Origin: Acholeplasmataceae bacterium
GTDB lineage: Bacteria; Bacillota_I; Bacilli_A; Acholeplasmatales; Acholeplasmataceae
Assembly (NCBI GenBank): GCA_012520715.1
Contig: JAAYNT010000066.1
Location: forward strand, 1-15,124
DNA length: 15,124 nucleotides
Reading direction: 5' to 3'
The position numbers and the translations under genes are program-made. The notes beneath the pieces were generated by a model that was not told where the DNA came from, made no database searches, and was given only the letters and a program-made list of their open reading frames with translations. This document shows positions 1 to 7,151 of this stretch, in pieces; the stretch's first letter is position 1, and the number at the start of each line of letters is the position of its first letter.

Positions 1-538
1 ATCCGCCTAATATATATTTTTTATAAAATGAGAGAAAATGTCAAATTAAATTAATTTATAATTTATACATTTAACTATTTTTCTGAAATTTACTCTTTTT
101 ATATTTTTTATAAAGATTAAAGTTGTATGATAAATTTGAAAATTCTATAAGTTTAATAATATTAACTAAGTTCAAAATTTTCACCTCTATAAAAGAAGTA
201 GCAGAAGAAAAAAATTATGATCATTTCATTAAAAAAAGACACACATGTATGTAGAGAAGTAGAAGAAGTACAACAAGATTTTGAATGAGTTTACAATTTT
301 ATCTAAAAACGCATCTAAAACAAGCGCACACGTTGCAATAACTTAAGATATACAATTATACGACTTAAGCAGTGTCAAATTACGCTACAAGTTCTATTAT
401 CTTTTTAAACAACCCCAAATTTAAATATAGAAGTAGTTCAATGTATAATATAATGCTAAATTTCGCTCTCAAACTAGGTCAAACACCAAAATCTTAACTA
501 TATCAATCGTTTAGAAGACGTTTTTTATAATTTAATTA
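1..538. other. AT-rich stretch left of dif, no gene seen
   Basis: Every frame on both strands is interrupted by frequent stops, and I recognise no protein. A short stretch around 190-290 reads as a lysine/glutamate-rich peptide before hitting stops. That could be an eroded gene, but it could equally be chance in A-rich DNA. No tRNA-like cloverleaf or repeat array is visible. Its position directly beside the dif site suggests gene-poor terminus DNA on the opposite replichore. Confidence 0.5.
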
Positions 539-566
539 AGTTCCTATAATATATATTATGTAAACC
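539..566 (+). other. dif: dif site (chromosome dimer resolution, XerC/XerD target)
   Basis: The 28 bases match the B. subtilis dif sequence, as I remember it, at 25 of 28 positions. The core TTCCTATAATATATATTATG (541-560) is followed by TAAACC. The left arm (about 539-549) corresponds to the XerC-binding half, the central six bases are the crossover region, and the right arm TTATGTAAAC (556-565) is the strongly conserved XerD-binding half. The differences are at positions 2, 9 and 28 of the site, and T at position 9 is, as far as I recall, also found in other Firmicutes dif sites. In these bacteria dif lies at the replication terminus, where XerC/XerD with FtsK or SpoIIIE resolves chromosome dimers. 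A xerD gene lies about 1.5 kb away in the same window. Confidence 0.88.
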
Positions 567-936
567 TTTTGATATAATGATAGTGAAGCGGACAACTCAA
601 ACAGTGTGAATAGTGTGGAAAACTTTTAATAGCAAACTTTGGACTTCTCGTGAGCCTAAGGGTGTTTTATTATTAAAAACTACCATAAATATTGATATTA
701 CATTTTTGGCTATTTTAAAATCTCAAATTAAGATTGGTAATCATAGTCATTTATAATTCTCAATCTCTTGTAGCGCGTCACCAATTTTTGTCTACTTTAT
801 TTTTTATAGTTTTAAAAAATTAATTTTCAAAACATTTTTCATTTTATCAAAAAAAACAAGTTTTTGAAAATGTTTGATTTTTTGTTAAAAGTTTACTTTT
901 ACTAAACTTACGTTTTTTAGTTATTTTCTTATACAA
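567..936. other. Gene-free spacer between dif and the lepA operon terminator
   Basis: I see no supported gene. One plus-strand frame is open from about 607 to 750 and reads as a low-complexity peptide without a recognisable start or ribosome-binding site. An imperfect inverted repeat at about 829-875 (CAAAACATTTTTCA against TGAAAATGTTTG) is followed by a short T run. A TATAAT at 573-578 lacks a matching -35 box. Confidence 0.45.
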
Positions 937-972
937 TAAAAAAAGATGCATCTTTTAAAAAGTATGCATCTT
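937..972 (-). terminator. Rho-independent terminator of the lepA-hemW-xerD operon
   Basis: A perfect 9-bp inverted repeat, AAGATGCAT at 943-951 and ATGCATCTT at 964-972, encloses a 12-base loop. On the minus strand it is followed by a run of seven or eight Ts (937-944 on plus). It lies just past the damaged tail of the last operon gene and points away from it. Confidence 0.85.
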
Positions 973-999
973 GATAATTATAAAATATTGATATTTTTT

Positions 1000-1126
1000 T
1001 TAATTCTCCACAGGCTCTTCATCTGATATATCATCAATTTTTTCTAAACTCGATTCGTCAGAGAGCGCCATATTTTCGTCATCTACTTTCTAATTCATCA
1101 ACAAAATTTTCATCATCATTTTCAAT
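1000..1126 (-). pseudogene. Detached acidic C-terminal tail of the preceding coiled-coil gene
   Basis: Directly after the TAA at 1127-1129 the same minus-strand frame continues for 15 codons (IENDDENFVDELESR), then meets TGA at 1079-1081. From about 1089 the neighbouring frame is open to a TAA at 1000-1002 and reads DDENMALSDESSLEKIDDIS followed by DEEPVEN. The composition (Asp/Glu-rich with Ser and Asn) matches the end of the upstream protein, and this frame stops 28 bases before the operon terminator. I infer that the original protein was about 42 residues longer and was damaged by one nonsense change plus a one-base insertion (or two-base deletion) near 1081-1089. Two sequencing errors could give the same picture. 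Confidence 0.6.
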
Positions 1127-2074
1127 TTATTCAAAAACTTGTTCTTCGTTTGCTTCAACTTTTTCTTCATCATCTTCTAAAACTTCCACTTCAGGTTCTT
1201 TTTCTTTCGATTGTTTTTTACGTTCTTTTTTAGATTTTTTTGTTGGTTCCATCTCGATGATTTCTTCTACAGTAACAAAGTCTTCTTTAGCTTTTTCTTC
1301 TTGTTCAAGTTTTTCTAAGTTAGCTTTTAATTCATCTATTTGATATTCTTTTCTTAATTCGTCTTTTCTATTTTCTCTAACTCGTTGTTCATAGATTAAT
1401 TTTTGTGCTTCAATTAATTTTTCTCTTTCTTGCTCAATTTCTTTTTCAGCACGTCTATCAGCGATCTTTTTATTACGTTTTATTTTTCTATTATGATTGG
1501 CTCTTTTGATTGGCCCAAATAAATTTTGGAAGAAAATAACAAATCGATCTCCTGATGAATATTGTCCACTTTCGTATCTTTCTTCTTTTAACTGTTCTTT
1601 TAATTCTTGCTTTTCTAACTTTAATTCTTTCTTAATTTCTTTTCTAGTTAGCTTACCAGAAATGCGGACAATTTTACCAATGCTATTTTCAAAATAAAAT
1701 TTTAATCCTTTAATTTTAAATCCTTCAAGTTGTAATAATTCTCTAATATGTTCGTGTGAGATTAGGAATTCTTCCTTTTCTCTTGCTGATACTTTTACAA
1801 CCTCTTCATTAATAATAACTTTTCTTTTTTCATATATCATACCCACTTCAGTAAATTCATTATCATGATAACTATGATTAATTATTTTTAAGTTGGTTGA
1901 TAATTGATCATTTGATAGTAAAATTTCCTCAGACATTCTAAGTGTTTTACCAGCAATTTCTCTTGAAATTCTCATTACATAAGTTAGTATAACAATTACT
2001 AACACTAATAATAGGGCACCACCTAATAAATAAATATAATTTTCTGGTGGTAAGTTTTTTAACCAATCACTCAT
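1127..2074 (-). CDS. Membrane-anchored coiled-coil protein of unknown function
   Basis: I do not recognise the family. The 315-residue product has one hydrophobic segment at about residues 13-33 (YIYLLGG to TYVM), so it is probably inserted by its N-terminus with a large cytoplasmic part. The middle is hydrophilic, and residues about 150-300 are very rich in Lys and Glu (KKELKLEKQELKEQLKEE; EREKLIEAQKLIYEQRV), as expected for a long helix or coiled coil. The end is acidic. The start is supported by AAGGAGG about nine bases upstream, inside the end of xerD; the ATG overlaps the xerD TAA by one base, so translation is probably coupled. The gene is the last of the lepA operon. The acidic tail appears to continue beyond the stop (see 1000-1126), so the listed end may reflect a mutation or error. 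Confidence 0.75.
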   Translation of the reverse strand: MSDWLKNLPPENYIYLLGGALLLVLVIVILTYVMRISREIAGKTLRMSEEILLSNDQLSTNLKIINHSYHDNEFTEVGMIYEKRKVIINEEVVKVSAREKEEFLISHEHIRELLQLEGFKIKGLKFYFENSIGKIVRISGKLTRKEIKKELKLEKQELKEQLKEERYESGQYSSGDRFVIFFQNLFGPIKRANHNRKIKRNKKIADRRAEKEIEQEREKLIEAQKLIYEQRVRENRKDELRKEYQIDELKANLEKLEQEEKAKEDFVTVEEIIEMEPTKKSKKERKKQSKEKEPEVEVLEDDEEKVEANEEQVFE

Positions 2075-2973
2075 TATTTTTCCTCCTTCGCTCTTGGGTG
2101 ACTCTCATCGTATACTTCTCTAGCACGTGTTTTGCTAATATGAGTATAGATTTGAGTTGTTGAAATATCTTCATGACCTAATAAAGTTTGTAAACTTCTT
2201 AGATCAATACCGTTTTCTAATAAATGGGTGGCAAATGAATGCCTTAATGTATGCGGTGAGACTTTAATTGAGACTCCAGCTTCTAAAACAATGCCTTGTA
2301 ATACTTTGTAAAAGCCTTGTCTTGATAGTTGTCCACCTTCATTATTAATAAATAAGTATGGTTGTGGTGTTTTAATTAATTGTTCTCTACCTTTACTAAT
2401 ATAATTTCTAAGGGCAATGACTGCCATATCAGAAATTGGAACAACTCTTTCTTTACTACCTTTACCATGTACTAAAACATATCTTTCGGCAATGTGAACA
2501 TCGCCCATTTCAAGCATTAGTAATTCTGAAACTCTTAGGCCTGATCCATAAATTAGTTCAAGCAGCGCTTTATTGCGATATCCAAGCGGAGTTTCAACAT
2601 CTGAAACTTCTAAAATTTTAATAACTTCCTCAACTGATAATACACTTGGTAAGTTTTTAGGAATTTTAGGTGTTTCAAAATCACTTGAAACATCATCTAA
2701 TGTAATTCTTTCTAATACTAAATAATGATGAAAACTTTTAATTGCACTAATTTTTCTAGCTATTGATTTTGGAGATAGTTCTTTTCGGTGCAAATATTTT
2801 AAATAGTTTTCAATATTTTCTTTTTTAATTCGTTCTGGTTTAGTAATTTCATAATACTTTTCTAAGTGATTAGTATATTGGCCTAGATCTCTTAGATATG
2901 ATTTAATTGTATTTTCACTTAAACCACGCTCAACTCTTAAATAATATTCAAAGCCTCTAAGTGTGTAAATCAT
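2074..2973 (-). CDS. xerD: Tyrosine recombinase XerD
   Basis: Site-specific recombinase that, with XerC, acts on dif to resolve chromosome dimers before division. The 299 residues are the usual XerC/D length. An N-terminal SAM-like core-binding domain (about 1-90) is followed by the catalytic domain. The tyrosine recombinase residues are all present: R147 in GLRVSELL, K171 in HGKGSKER, H241 and R244 in HTLRHSFATHLLENG, H267 in LGHEDIS and the nucleophile Y276 in TTQIYTH. The ending SKTRAREVYDESHPRA strongly resembles B. subtilis XerD (RipX) rather than XerC. The ATG overlaps the hemW TGA (ATGA) and has no clear ribosome-binding site, pointing to translational coupling. A dif site lies about 1.5 kb downstream. 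An element integrase is unlikely, given the operon with lepA and hemW and the XerD-like C-terminus. Confidence 0.92.
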   Translation of the reverse strand: MIYTLRGFEYYLRVERGLSENTIKSYLRDLGQYTNHLEKYYEITKPERIKKENIENYLKYLHRKELSPKSIARKISAIKSFHHYLVLERITLDDVSSDFETPKIPKNLPSVLSVEEVIKILEVSDVETPLGYRNKALLELIYGSGLRVSELLMLEMGDVHIAERYVLVHGKGSKERVVPISDMAVIALRNYISKGREQLIKTPQPYLFINNEGGQLSRQGFYKVLQGIVLEAGVSIKVSPHTLRHSFATHLLENGIDLRSLQTLLGHEDISTTQIYTHISKTRAREVYDESHPRAKEEK

Positions 2974-4061
2974 ATAAATATTTGAAAGACTTGATTACCT
3001 AAAAAAAGTCCTTTTTTGGTTAATTTTAAATAACCACTTTCTTCAGTTAATAATTTCAAATCAATCATCTCCTTTATTTGTGGAAACTTTTGATGTAGAT
3101 TTATGTTGTATTTTGATTCAACATTACTAATATTTATGCCACTAATTAAACGTAGTCCCATAATCATTTCTTCAGAGATCATATCATCAGTGGACAGTTC
3201 AACTTTTTCATATAAAGTGTTTTTTAAATATTTGTTTAATGCTCTTTCATTATAATATCTAACGCCATCTAATTTGCCATGAGCACCTAAACCAACTCCA
3301 ATATAATCATCAAATTTCCAATAAATTTGATTGTGAATTGATCTAAAACCAGGTTTAGAAAAGTTAGATATCTCATAATATTCAAAACCATTTTCTTCTA
3401 GTTTTCTAATAATGTTTTCAAGCATTTCTCCACTTAAATCCTCACTAACTTCACTAAATAATCCGCGGTTATAAAGATAGTGGAAATATGTGTTTTCTTC
3501 AAGTATTAACGAGTAGTATGACATGTGTTTTATATCTAACTTAATTGCCTCATTTAAATCGTGTTCTATATCAGATAATTGTTGACCTGGTATTGCAAAT
3601 ATTAAGTCAATACTGATGTTTTCTATTCCTAGTATCTTTAGACTGGAAATCGCATTGATAACGTCTTTATTAGTGTGTGCTCTATTAAGAAATTTTAATC
3701 TTTCTTCATTGAAAGTTTGTACACCAATAGATACTCTATTGATACCATATTTTACAAAGATTTGACCTTGTTTTTCTGTATATGATTCAGGATTTATTTC
3801 AATTGTAAACTCTTTTGTTTTAATTGGTTTTAGAGCTTCTAAAACTTGAATTAAACTATCATCACTAATGAAATTTGGGGTTCCTCCACCAATAAAAACT
3901 GTATCAATTTTATCAAAATAATTTTTATAGGAATTAATCTCTTCGACTAACTTATTAATATAGTTATCTACTACTTTTTGGTTTCTTGGAACTGTTTTAA
4001 CAAAGTCACAATAATGACAGTGATGTTTACAAAAAGGAATATGAATATAAAGTCCTAACAT
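2970..4061 (-). CDS. hemW: Radical SAM protein HemW (HemN-like haem chaperone family)
   Basis: The 363-residue protein has the HemW layout. The iron-sulfur cluster motif CxxxCxxC is at C11, C15 and C18 (PFCKHHCHYCDF), the SAM-binding GGGTP at about 58-62, and SIGVQTF at about 111-117. The C-terminal HemN-like domain contains YEISNFSKPG and the conserved IHNQIYWKFDDYIGVGLGAHG. HemW proteins lack coproporphyrinogen oxidase activity and are thought to bind and deliver haem; older annotation calls them oxygen-independent coproporphyrinogen III oxidase. The lepA-hemW order is common in Firmicutes. The ATG follows the lepA TAG with no gap and no obvious ribosome-binding site, and the TGA stop overlaps xerD, so all three are translationally linked. 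What haem role it has here cannot be judged, since no haem gene is visible. Confidence 0.9.
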   Translation of the reverse strand: MLGLYIHIPFCKHHCHYCDFVKTVPRNQKVVDNYINKLVEEINSYKNYFDKIDTVFIGGGTPNFISDDSLIQVLEALKPIKTKEFTIEINPESYTEKQGQIFVKYGINRVSIGVQTFNEERLKFLNRAHTNKDVINAISSLKILGIENISIDLIFAIPGQQLSDIEHDLNEAIKLDIKHMSYYSLILEENTYFHYLYNRGLFSEVSEDLSGEMLENIIRKLEENGFEYYEISNFSKPGFRSIHNQIYWKFDDYIGVGLGAHGKLDGVRYYNERALNKYLKNTLYEKVELSTDDMISEEMIMGLRLISGINISNVESKYNINLHQKFPQIKEMIDLKLLTEESGYLKLTKKGLFLGNQVFQIFI

Positions 4062-5891
4062 CTAGTCATCACCGTGTGCAAGAATTGCCATAAATGCTTC
4101 TTGCGGGACGTCTACACGTCCGATTGCTTTCATCTTCTTCTTTCCTTCTTTTTGTTTTTGAAGTAGTTTTTTCTTTCTTGAAACGTCCCCACCATAACAT
4201 TTAGCTAAGACGTCTTTACGCATTGCTCTAATTGTTGATCTAGCAATGATTTTTGAACCAAGTGATGCTTGAACTGGAATTTCAAACATTTGTCTTGGAA
4301 TTAATTCTGCCATTTTATCAGTAATTTGTTTACCTCTGCGGTATGCAAAATCTCTGTGCACTATTACTGCTAGGGCATCAATTACTTCACCATTTAATAA
4401 TATATTTAACTTTTGAAGTTTAGATTCTTGATATCCAGCAAGTTCATAGTCAAATGACGCATATCCTTTAGTTGCACTTTTTAATTTATCAAAAAAGTCG
4501 TAAACAATTTCTGATAAAGGAAGTTCATATACAATTGATACTCTTGATTTATCAATATAAGACATTGTGATAAATTTACCGCGTTTGTTTTGGCAAATTT
4601 CCATAATGGCACCAACATATGTCTCAGGAGACATAATTGTTGCCTTAACAATCGGTTCTTCTATTCTATCAATCATTTGTGGTTCAGGTAGGGCTGATGG
4701 GTTATCAACTTCAATCATTGTTCCGTCTGTTAAATATACATGATATATAACTGATGGAGCTGTAGCAATTAATTCAACACCGAATTCTCTTCTAATTCTC
4801 TCTTGAATAATTTCCATATGAAGTAGTCCTAAAAAGCCAGATCTAAACCCAAAGCCTAAAGCTTGTGATGTTTCTGGTTCGTAAATAAGTGATGAATCAT
4901 TTAACTTTAATTTTTCTAATGCTTCTTTTAAGTCGTGATAATCATCATTATCGACCGGATATAGACCACAAAAAACAACCGGGTTTAGATTTCTATAACC
5001 TGGTAGTGGTTCTTTTGCAAAGTTAGTTGTATGGGTAATAGTATCTCCGACTTTAACATTAGAAATATCTTTAATGGTTGCTACTAAATATCCAACAGAT
5101 CCAGGTCCTAAGATATCTCTTTGGACCATGTGTGGTGAGTATACTCCAACTTCTACAACTTCATATGATTCATTTGAAGCCATTAGTTTTATTTTATCGC
5201 CTTTTTTAATTGTTCCATTTTTAACTCTTACTAGTGGAATTACGCCACGGTAAGGATCATAAAATGAATCAAATACTAAAGCTTGAAGTGGAGCTGATGC
5301 ATCACCTTTAGGTGCAGGTACATCTCTTACAATCATTTCAAGTATTTCTTTAATTCCAATTCCGTCTTTAGCGCTTGCTAAGACAACATCATCAGTTGGA
5401 ATACCAATAACTGTTTCAATTTCTTCTTTAACTCTATCAGGATCAGCACTAGGTAGATCAATTTTATTAATAACTGGTAAGATTGTTAAATCGTTATCTA
5501 ATGCTAAATAAACATTAGCAAGCGTTTGAGCTTGAATACCTTGAACTGCATCCACAACTAAAATAGCTCCTTCACAGGCAGCAAGTGATCTTGAAACTTC
5601 ATAAGTAAAATCAACATGACCAGGAGTATCAATTAAATGCATAACATATTCATTGCCATCATCAGCCTTATAAACAGCTTCAACAGCATTTAATTTAATT
5701 GTTATTCCTCTTTCTCGTTCTAGATCCATTGAATCTAAGACTTGATCTTTCATCTCACGTTTTTCTACTGAGTTTGTATATTCTAATAGTCTGTCGGCTA
5801 AAGTTGACTTTCCATGGTCAATATGAGCAATAATCGAGAAGTTTCTTATTCTATTTTGTTTTTCATTTAATGTTTTATTGTCAATCTTCAT
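4062..5891 (-). CDS. lepA: Elongation factor 4 (LepA), ribosome-associated GTPase
   Basis: Translation GTPase related to EF-G that acts on stalled or wrongly translocated ribosomes and aids 30S assembly. The 609 residues are the normal length. G motifs are clear: AHIDHGKST (22-30), ERGITIK (60-66), DTPGH (88-92) and NKID (142-145). Then come domain II, the EF-G-like domains, and the LepA-specific C-terminal domain with YRRGKQITDKM, RKDVLAKCYGGDVSRKKKLL and the ending AFMAILAHGDD. It heads a four-gene operon. The ribosome-binding site is modest (AGAGG about 12 bases upstream). TATAAT-like boxes at about 5933-5938 could serve as -10, without a good -35. Fourteen bases just upstream of the start match half of the dif site (see findings). 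Confidence 0.97.
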   Translation of the reverse strand: MKIDNKTLNEKQNRIRNFSIIAHIDHGKSTLADRLLEYTNSVEKREMKDQVLDSMDLERERGITIKLNAVEAVYKADDGNEYVMHLIDTPGHVDFTYEVSRSLAACEGAILVVDAVQGIQAQTLANVYLALDNDLTILPVINKIDLPSADPDRVKEEIETVIGIPTDDVVLASAKDGIGIKEILEMIVRDVPAPKGDASAPLQALVFDSFYDPYRGVIPLVRVKNGTIKKGDKIKLMASNESYEVVEVGVYSPHMVQRDILGPGSVGYLVATIKDISNVKVGDTITHTTNFAKEPLPGYRNLNPVVFCGLYPVDNDDYHDLKEALEKLKLNDSSLIYEPETSQALGFGFRSGFLGLLHMEIIQERIRREFGVELIATAPSVIYHVYLTDGTMIEVDNPSALPEPQMIDRIEEPIVKATIMSPETYVGAIMEICQNKRGKFITMSYIDKSRVSIVYELPLSEIVYDFFDKLKSATKGYASFDYELAGYQESKLQKLNILLNGEVIDALAVIVHRDFAYRRGKQITDKMAELIPRQMFEIPVQASLGSKIIARSTIRAMRKDVLAKCYGGDVSRKKKLLQKQKEGKKKMKAIGRVDVPQEAFMAILAHGDD

Positions 5892-6027
5892 GTATTATGT
5901 AAACCTCTTTCTATTGTATTTTATCATTTTTTATTATAATATTCTATTAAAATAAATATATAATATATAAGTAGGCTTCGTGATAGCGATTTCAATCATT
6001 ATTGAGCCACTTTTATTATTAAAAGTA

Positions 6028-6056
6028 TTGCAATTTTTCTTACTTTGGTCTATAAT
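6028..6056 (+). promoter_or_regulatory. Sigma-70-type promoter of the flavin lipoprotein gene
   Basis: TTGCAA (6028-6033) and TATAAT (6051-6056) are separated by exactly 17 bases, near-consensus for the housekeeping sigma factor. Transcription should start at about 6063, giving a leader of about 50 bases ending in the strong ribosome-binding site AAGGAGG (6097-6103), nine bases before the ATG. Confidence 0.8.
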
Positions 6057-6112
6057 AAAATATGGTTAAGTAAAACTATTCACATTTGTAAAAAACAAGG
6101 AGGAAAAGGAAT

Positions 6113-7081
6113 ATGAAAAGATTTTTTGCAATGATATTTATCTTTGTTGCAGCATTAGCATTAGTTGCATGTAAAGGCGGAGAAAAATTTGATGTTGACG
6201 GTGAATTTACTGCATTTGAAGTTACAGAACACGGTGGAGCACCAATGGTAACATCAGTTACAGTTACAATTAAAAATGGTAAAATTAGCAAATTTTACAT
6301 TGATGCACTACAAGGTTCAGCAGTTAAAGAAGGCGAAGTAATCACAGCTGTTAATTGGAATGAAAAAACTAAAAAAGAATTAAAATTCGATTACGGCATG
6401 AAAGATGTTGGCCCAAGATATGAATTTAAAGATGGTGCTTGGAAAGTAGTTGAAGGAAAAACTTCAGAAAAAGAATGGTTCGAACAAGCAGAATTATTAG
6501 AAGCTAAATGGTTAAAAGATGGTGTTGATTCACTTACATTAACTAAAGATGCTGACGGTGCTGAAAGAATCGATAACGTTGCTGGTGTAACATTAAAAGA
6601 CGGTGGCTATATTAAATTAGCTAAACAAGCTGTTGAAAATGCAAGAGCTGGTAAAGTTGTAGTATTCAAAACTGGATTATCAAAAGGTGGAGCAGCTGAA
6701 ATTTACTTTGTTGAAGCAACATTTAATAAAGAAGGTAAAGCTACTGAAATCGTTATTGATACTAGACAATCTAAAGTAGACGGCGAAAAAGGTCTTATTT
6801 GGAATGAAAAAACTAAACAAGAACTAGGATTCGAATACAGAATGCACTATCTTGATTACCAAGCTACTTTAGAAGAAGGCGATGAAGGAACTATCGAAGG
6901 ATACAAAGCATGGTTAAAAGATAACAACGAATTAGAATGGTTCGAACAAGTTGCTAAAATTTCTGCAGACGTAGTTGCAACTCAAAAATCTACTGCTCCT
7001 GCTGATGCAATCGCTGGTGTAACAGTTGTAACTGATACTTATTACGAATTAATTGCTAATGCATTTGCTGCAGTTAAGTAA
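6113..7081 (+). CDS. FMN-binding-like lipoprotein with two repeats, PplA-type
   Basis: A surface lipoprotein: a Lys-Arg start, a hydrophobic stretch, then the lipobox LVAC with C20 as the lipidated residue. The mature part contains two related repeats (about 31-176 and 183-318). Shared blocks include WNEKTKKELKFDYGM at 82-96 against WNEKTKQELGFEYRM at 230-244, and EWFEQ at 121-125 and 275-279. Each repeat ends in a DxxAGVT motif (D154-T160 and D298-T304), resembling the Dxx(s/g)A(T/S) target at which ApbE links FMN to threonine in NqrC, RnfG and Listeria PplA. By analogy it could carry two covalent flavins and move electrons outside the membrane. The electron-transfer role is inference; no ApbE or NADH dehydrogenase gene is in the window. 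It is a single-gene unit between its own promoter and a hairpin terminator. Confidence 0.78.
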   Translation: MKRFFAMIFIFVAALALVACKGGEKFDVDGEFTAFEVTEHGGAPMVTSVTVTIKNGKISKFYIDALQGSAVKEGEVITAVNWNEKTKKELKFDYGMKDVGPRYEFKDGAWKVVEGKTSEKEWFEQAELLEAKWLKDGVDSLTLTKDADGAERIDNVAGVTLKDGGYIKLAKQAVENARAGKVVVFKTGLSKGGAAEIYFVEATFNKEGKATEIVIDTRQSKVDGEKGLIWNEKTKQELGFEYRMHYLDYQATLEEGDEGTIEGYKAWLKDNNELEWFEQVAKISADVVATQKSTAPADAIAGVTVVTDTYYELIANAFAAVK

Positions 7082-7104
7082 GTAAAAAAATAATTAATTA
7101 ATAT

Positions 7105-7134
7105 AAAAGACTATCGCGAGATAGTCTTTTTTTT
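7105..7134. terminator. Bidirectional rho-independent terminator between convergent genes
   Basis: The inverted repeat AAAAGACTATC (7105-7115) / GATAGTCTTTT (7120-7130) has a four-base GCGA loop and eight Ts on the plus strand, closing the lipoprotein gene. Read on the minus strand, the same hairpin ends in TCTTTTAT and lies 17 bases past the GH3 stop, so it can serve both convergent genes. Confidence 0.88.
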
Positions 7135-7151
7135 GATATTGTTTTATTTAA

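Noticed and set aside
607..750. Zinc-finger-like gene remnant (a CxxxCGK-like pattern followed by an open frame)
   Set aside because: It needs both a stop removed and a frame change to read as a motif, has no start or ribosome-binding site, and no clear family match.
1497..1697. Open frames of 60-115 codons opposite the large genes (for example 1497-1697, 2436-2621, 8185-8532, 10427-10627, 13584-13817)
   Set aside because: They lie entirely on the opposite strand of well-supported genes, lack ribosome-binding sites and resemble no family.
2970..2973. Possible UGA=Trp genetic code, as in Mycoplasma
   Set aside because: TGA is the stop of hemW in an ATGA overlap with xerD, and tryptophans in conserved positions (for example GH3 residues 688-689 and ATPase PITWLVW) are TGG.
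2074..2973. Tyrosine recombinase as integrase of a mobile element
   Set aside because: Length, operon with lepA/hemW and the XerD-like C-terminus fit the housekeeping recombinase. No attachment-site pair, transposase or phage gene is seen.
6076..6291. Minus-strand frame of 71 codons overlapping the lipoprotein start
   Set aside because: It is antisense to the promoter and signal peptide of the lipoprotein, and its hydrophobic end is just the reverse of AT-rich leader DNA.
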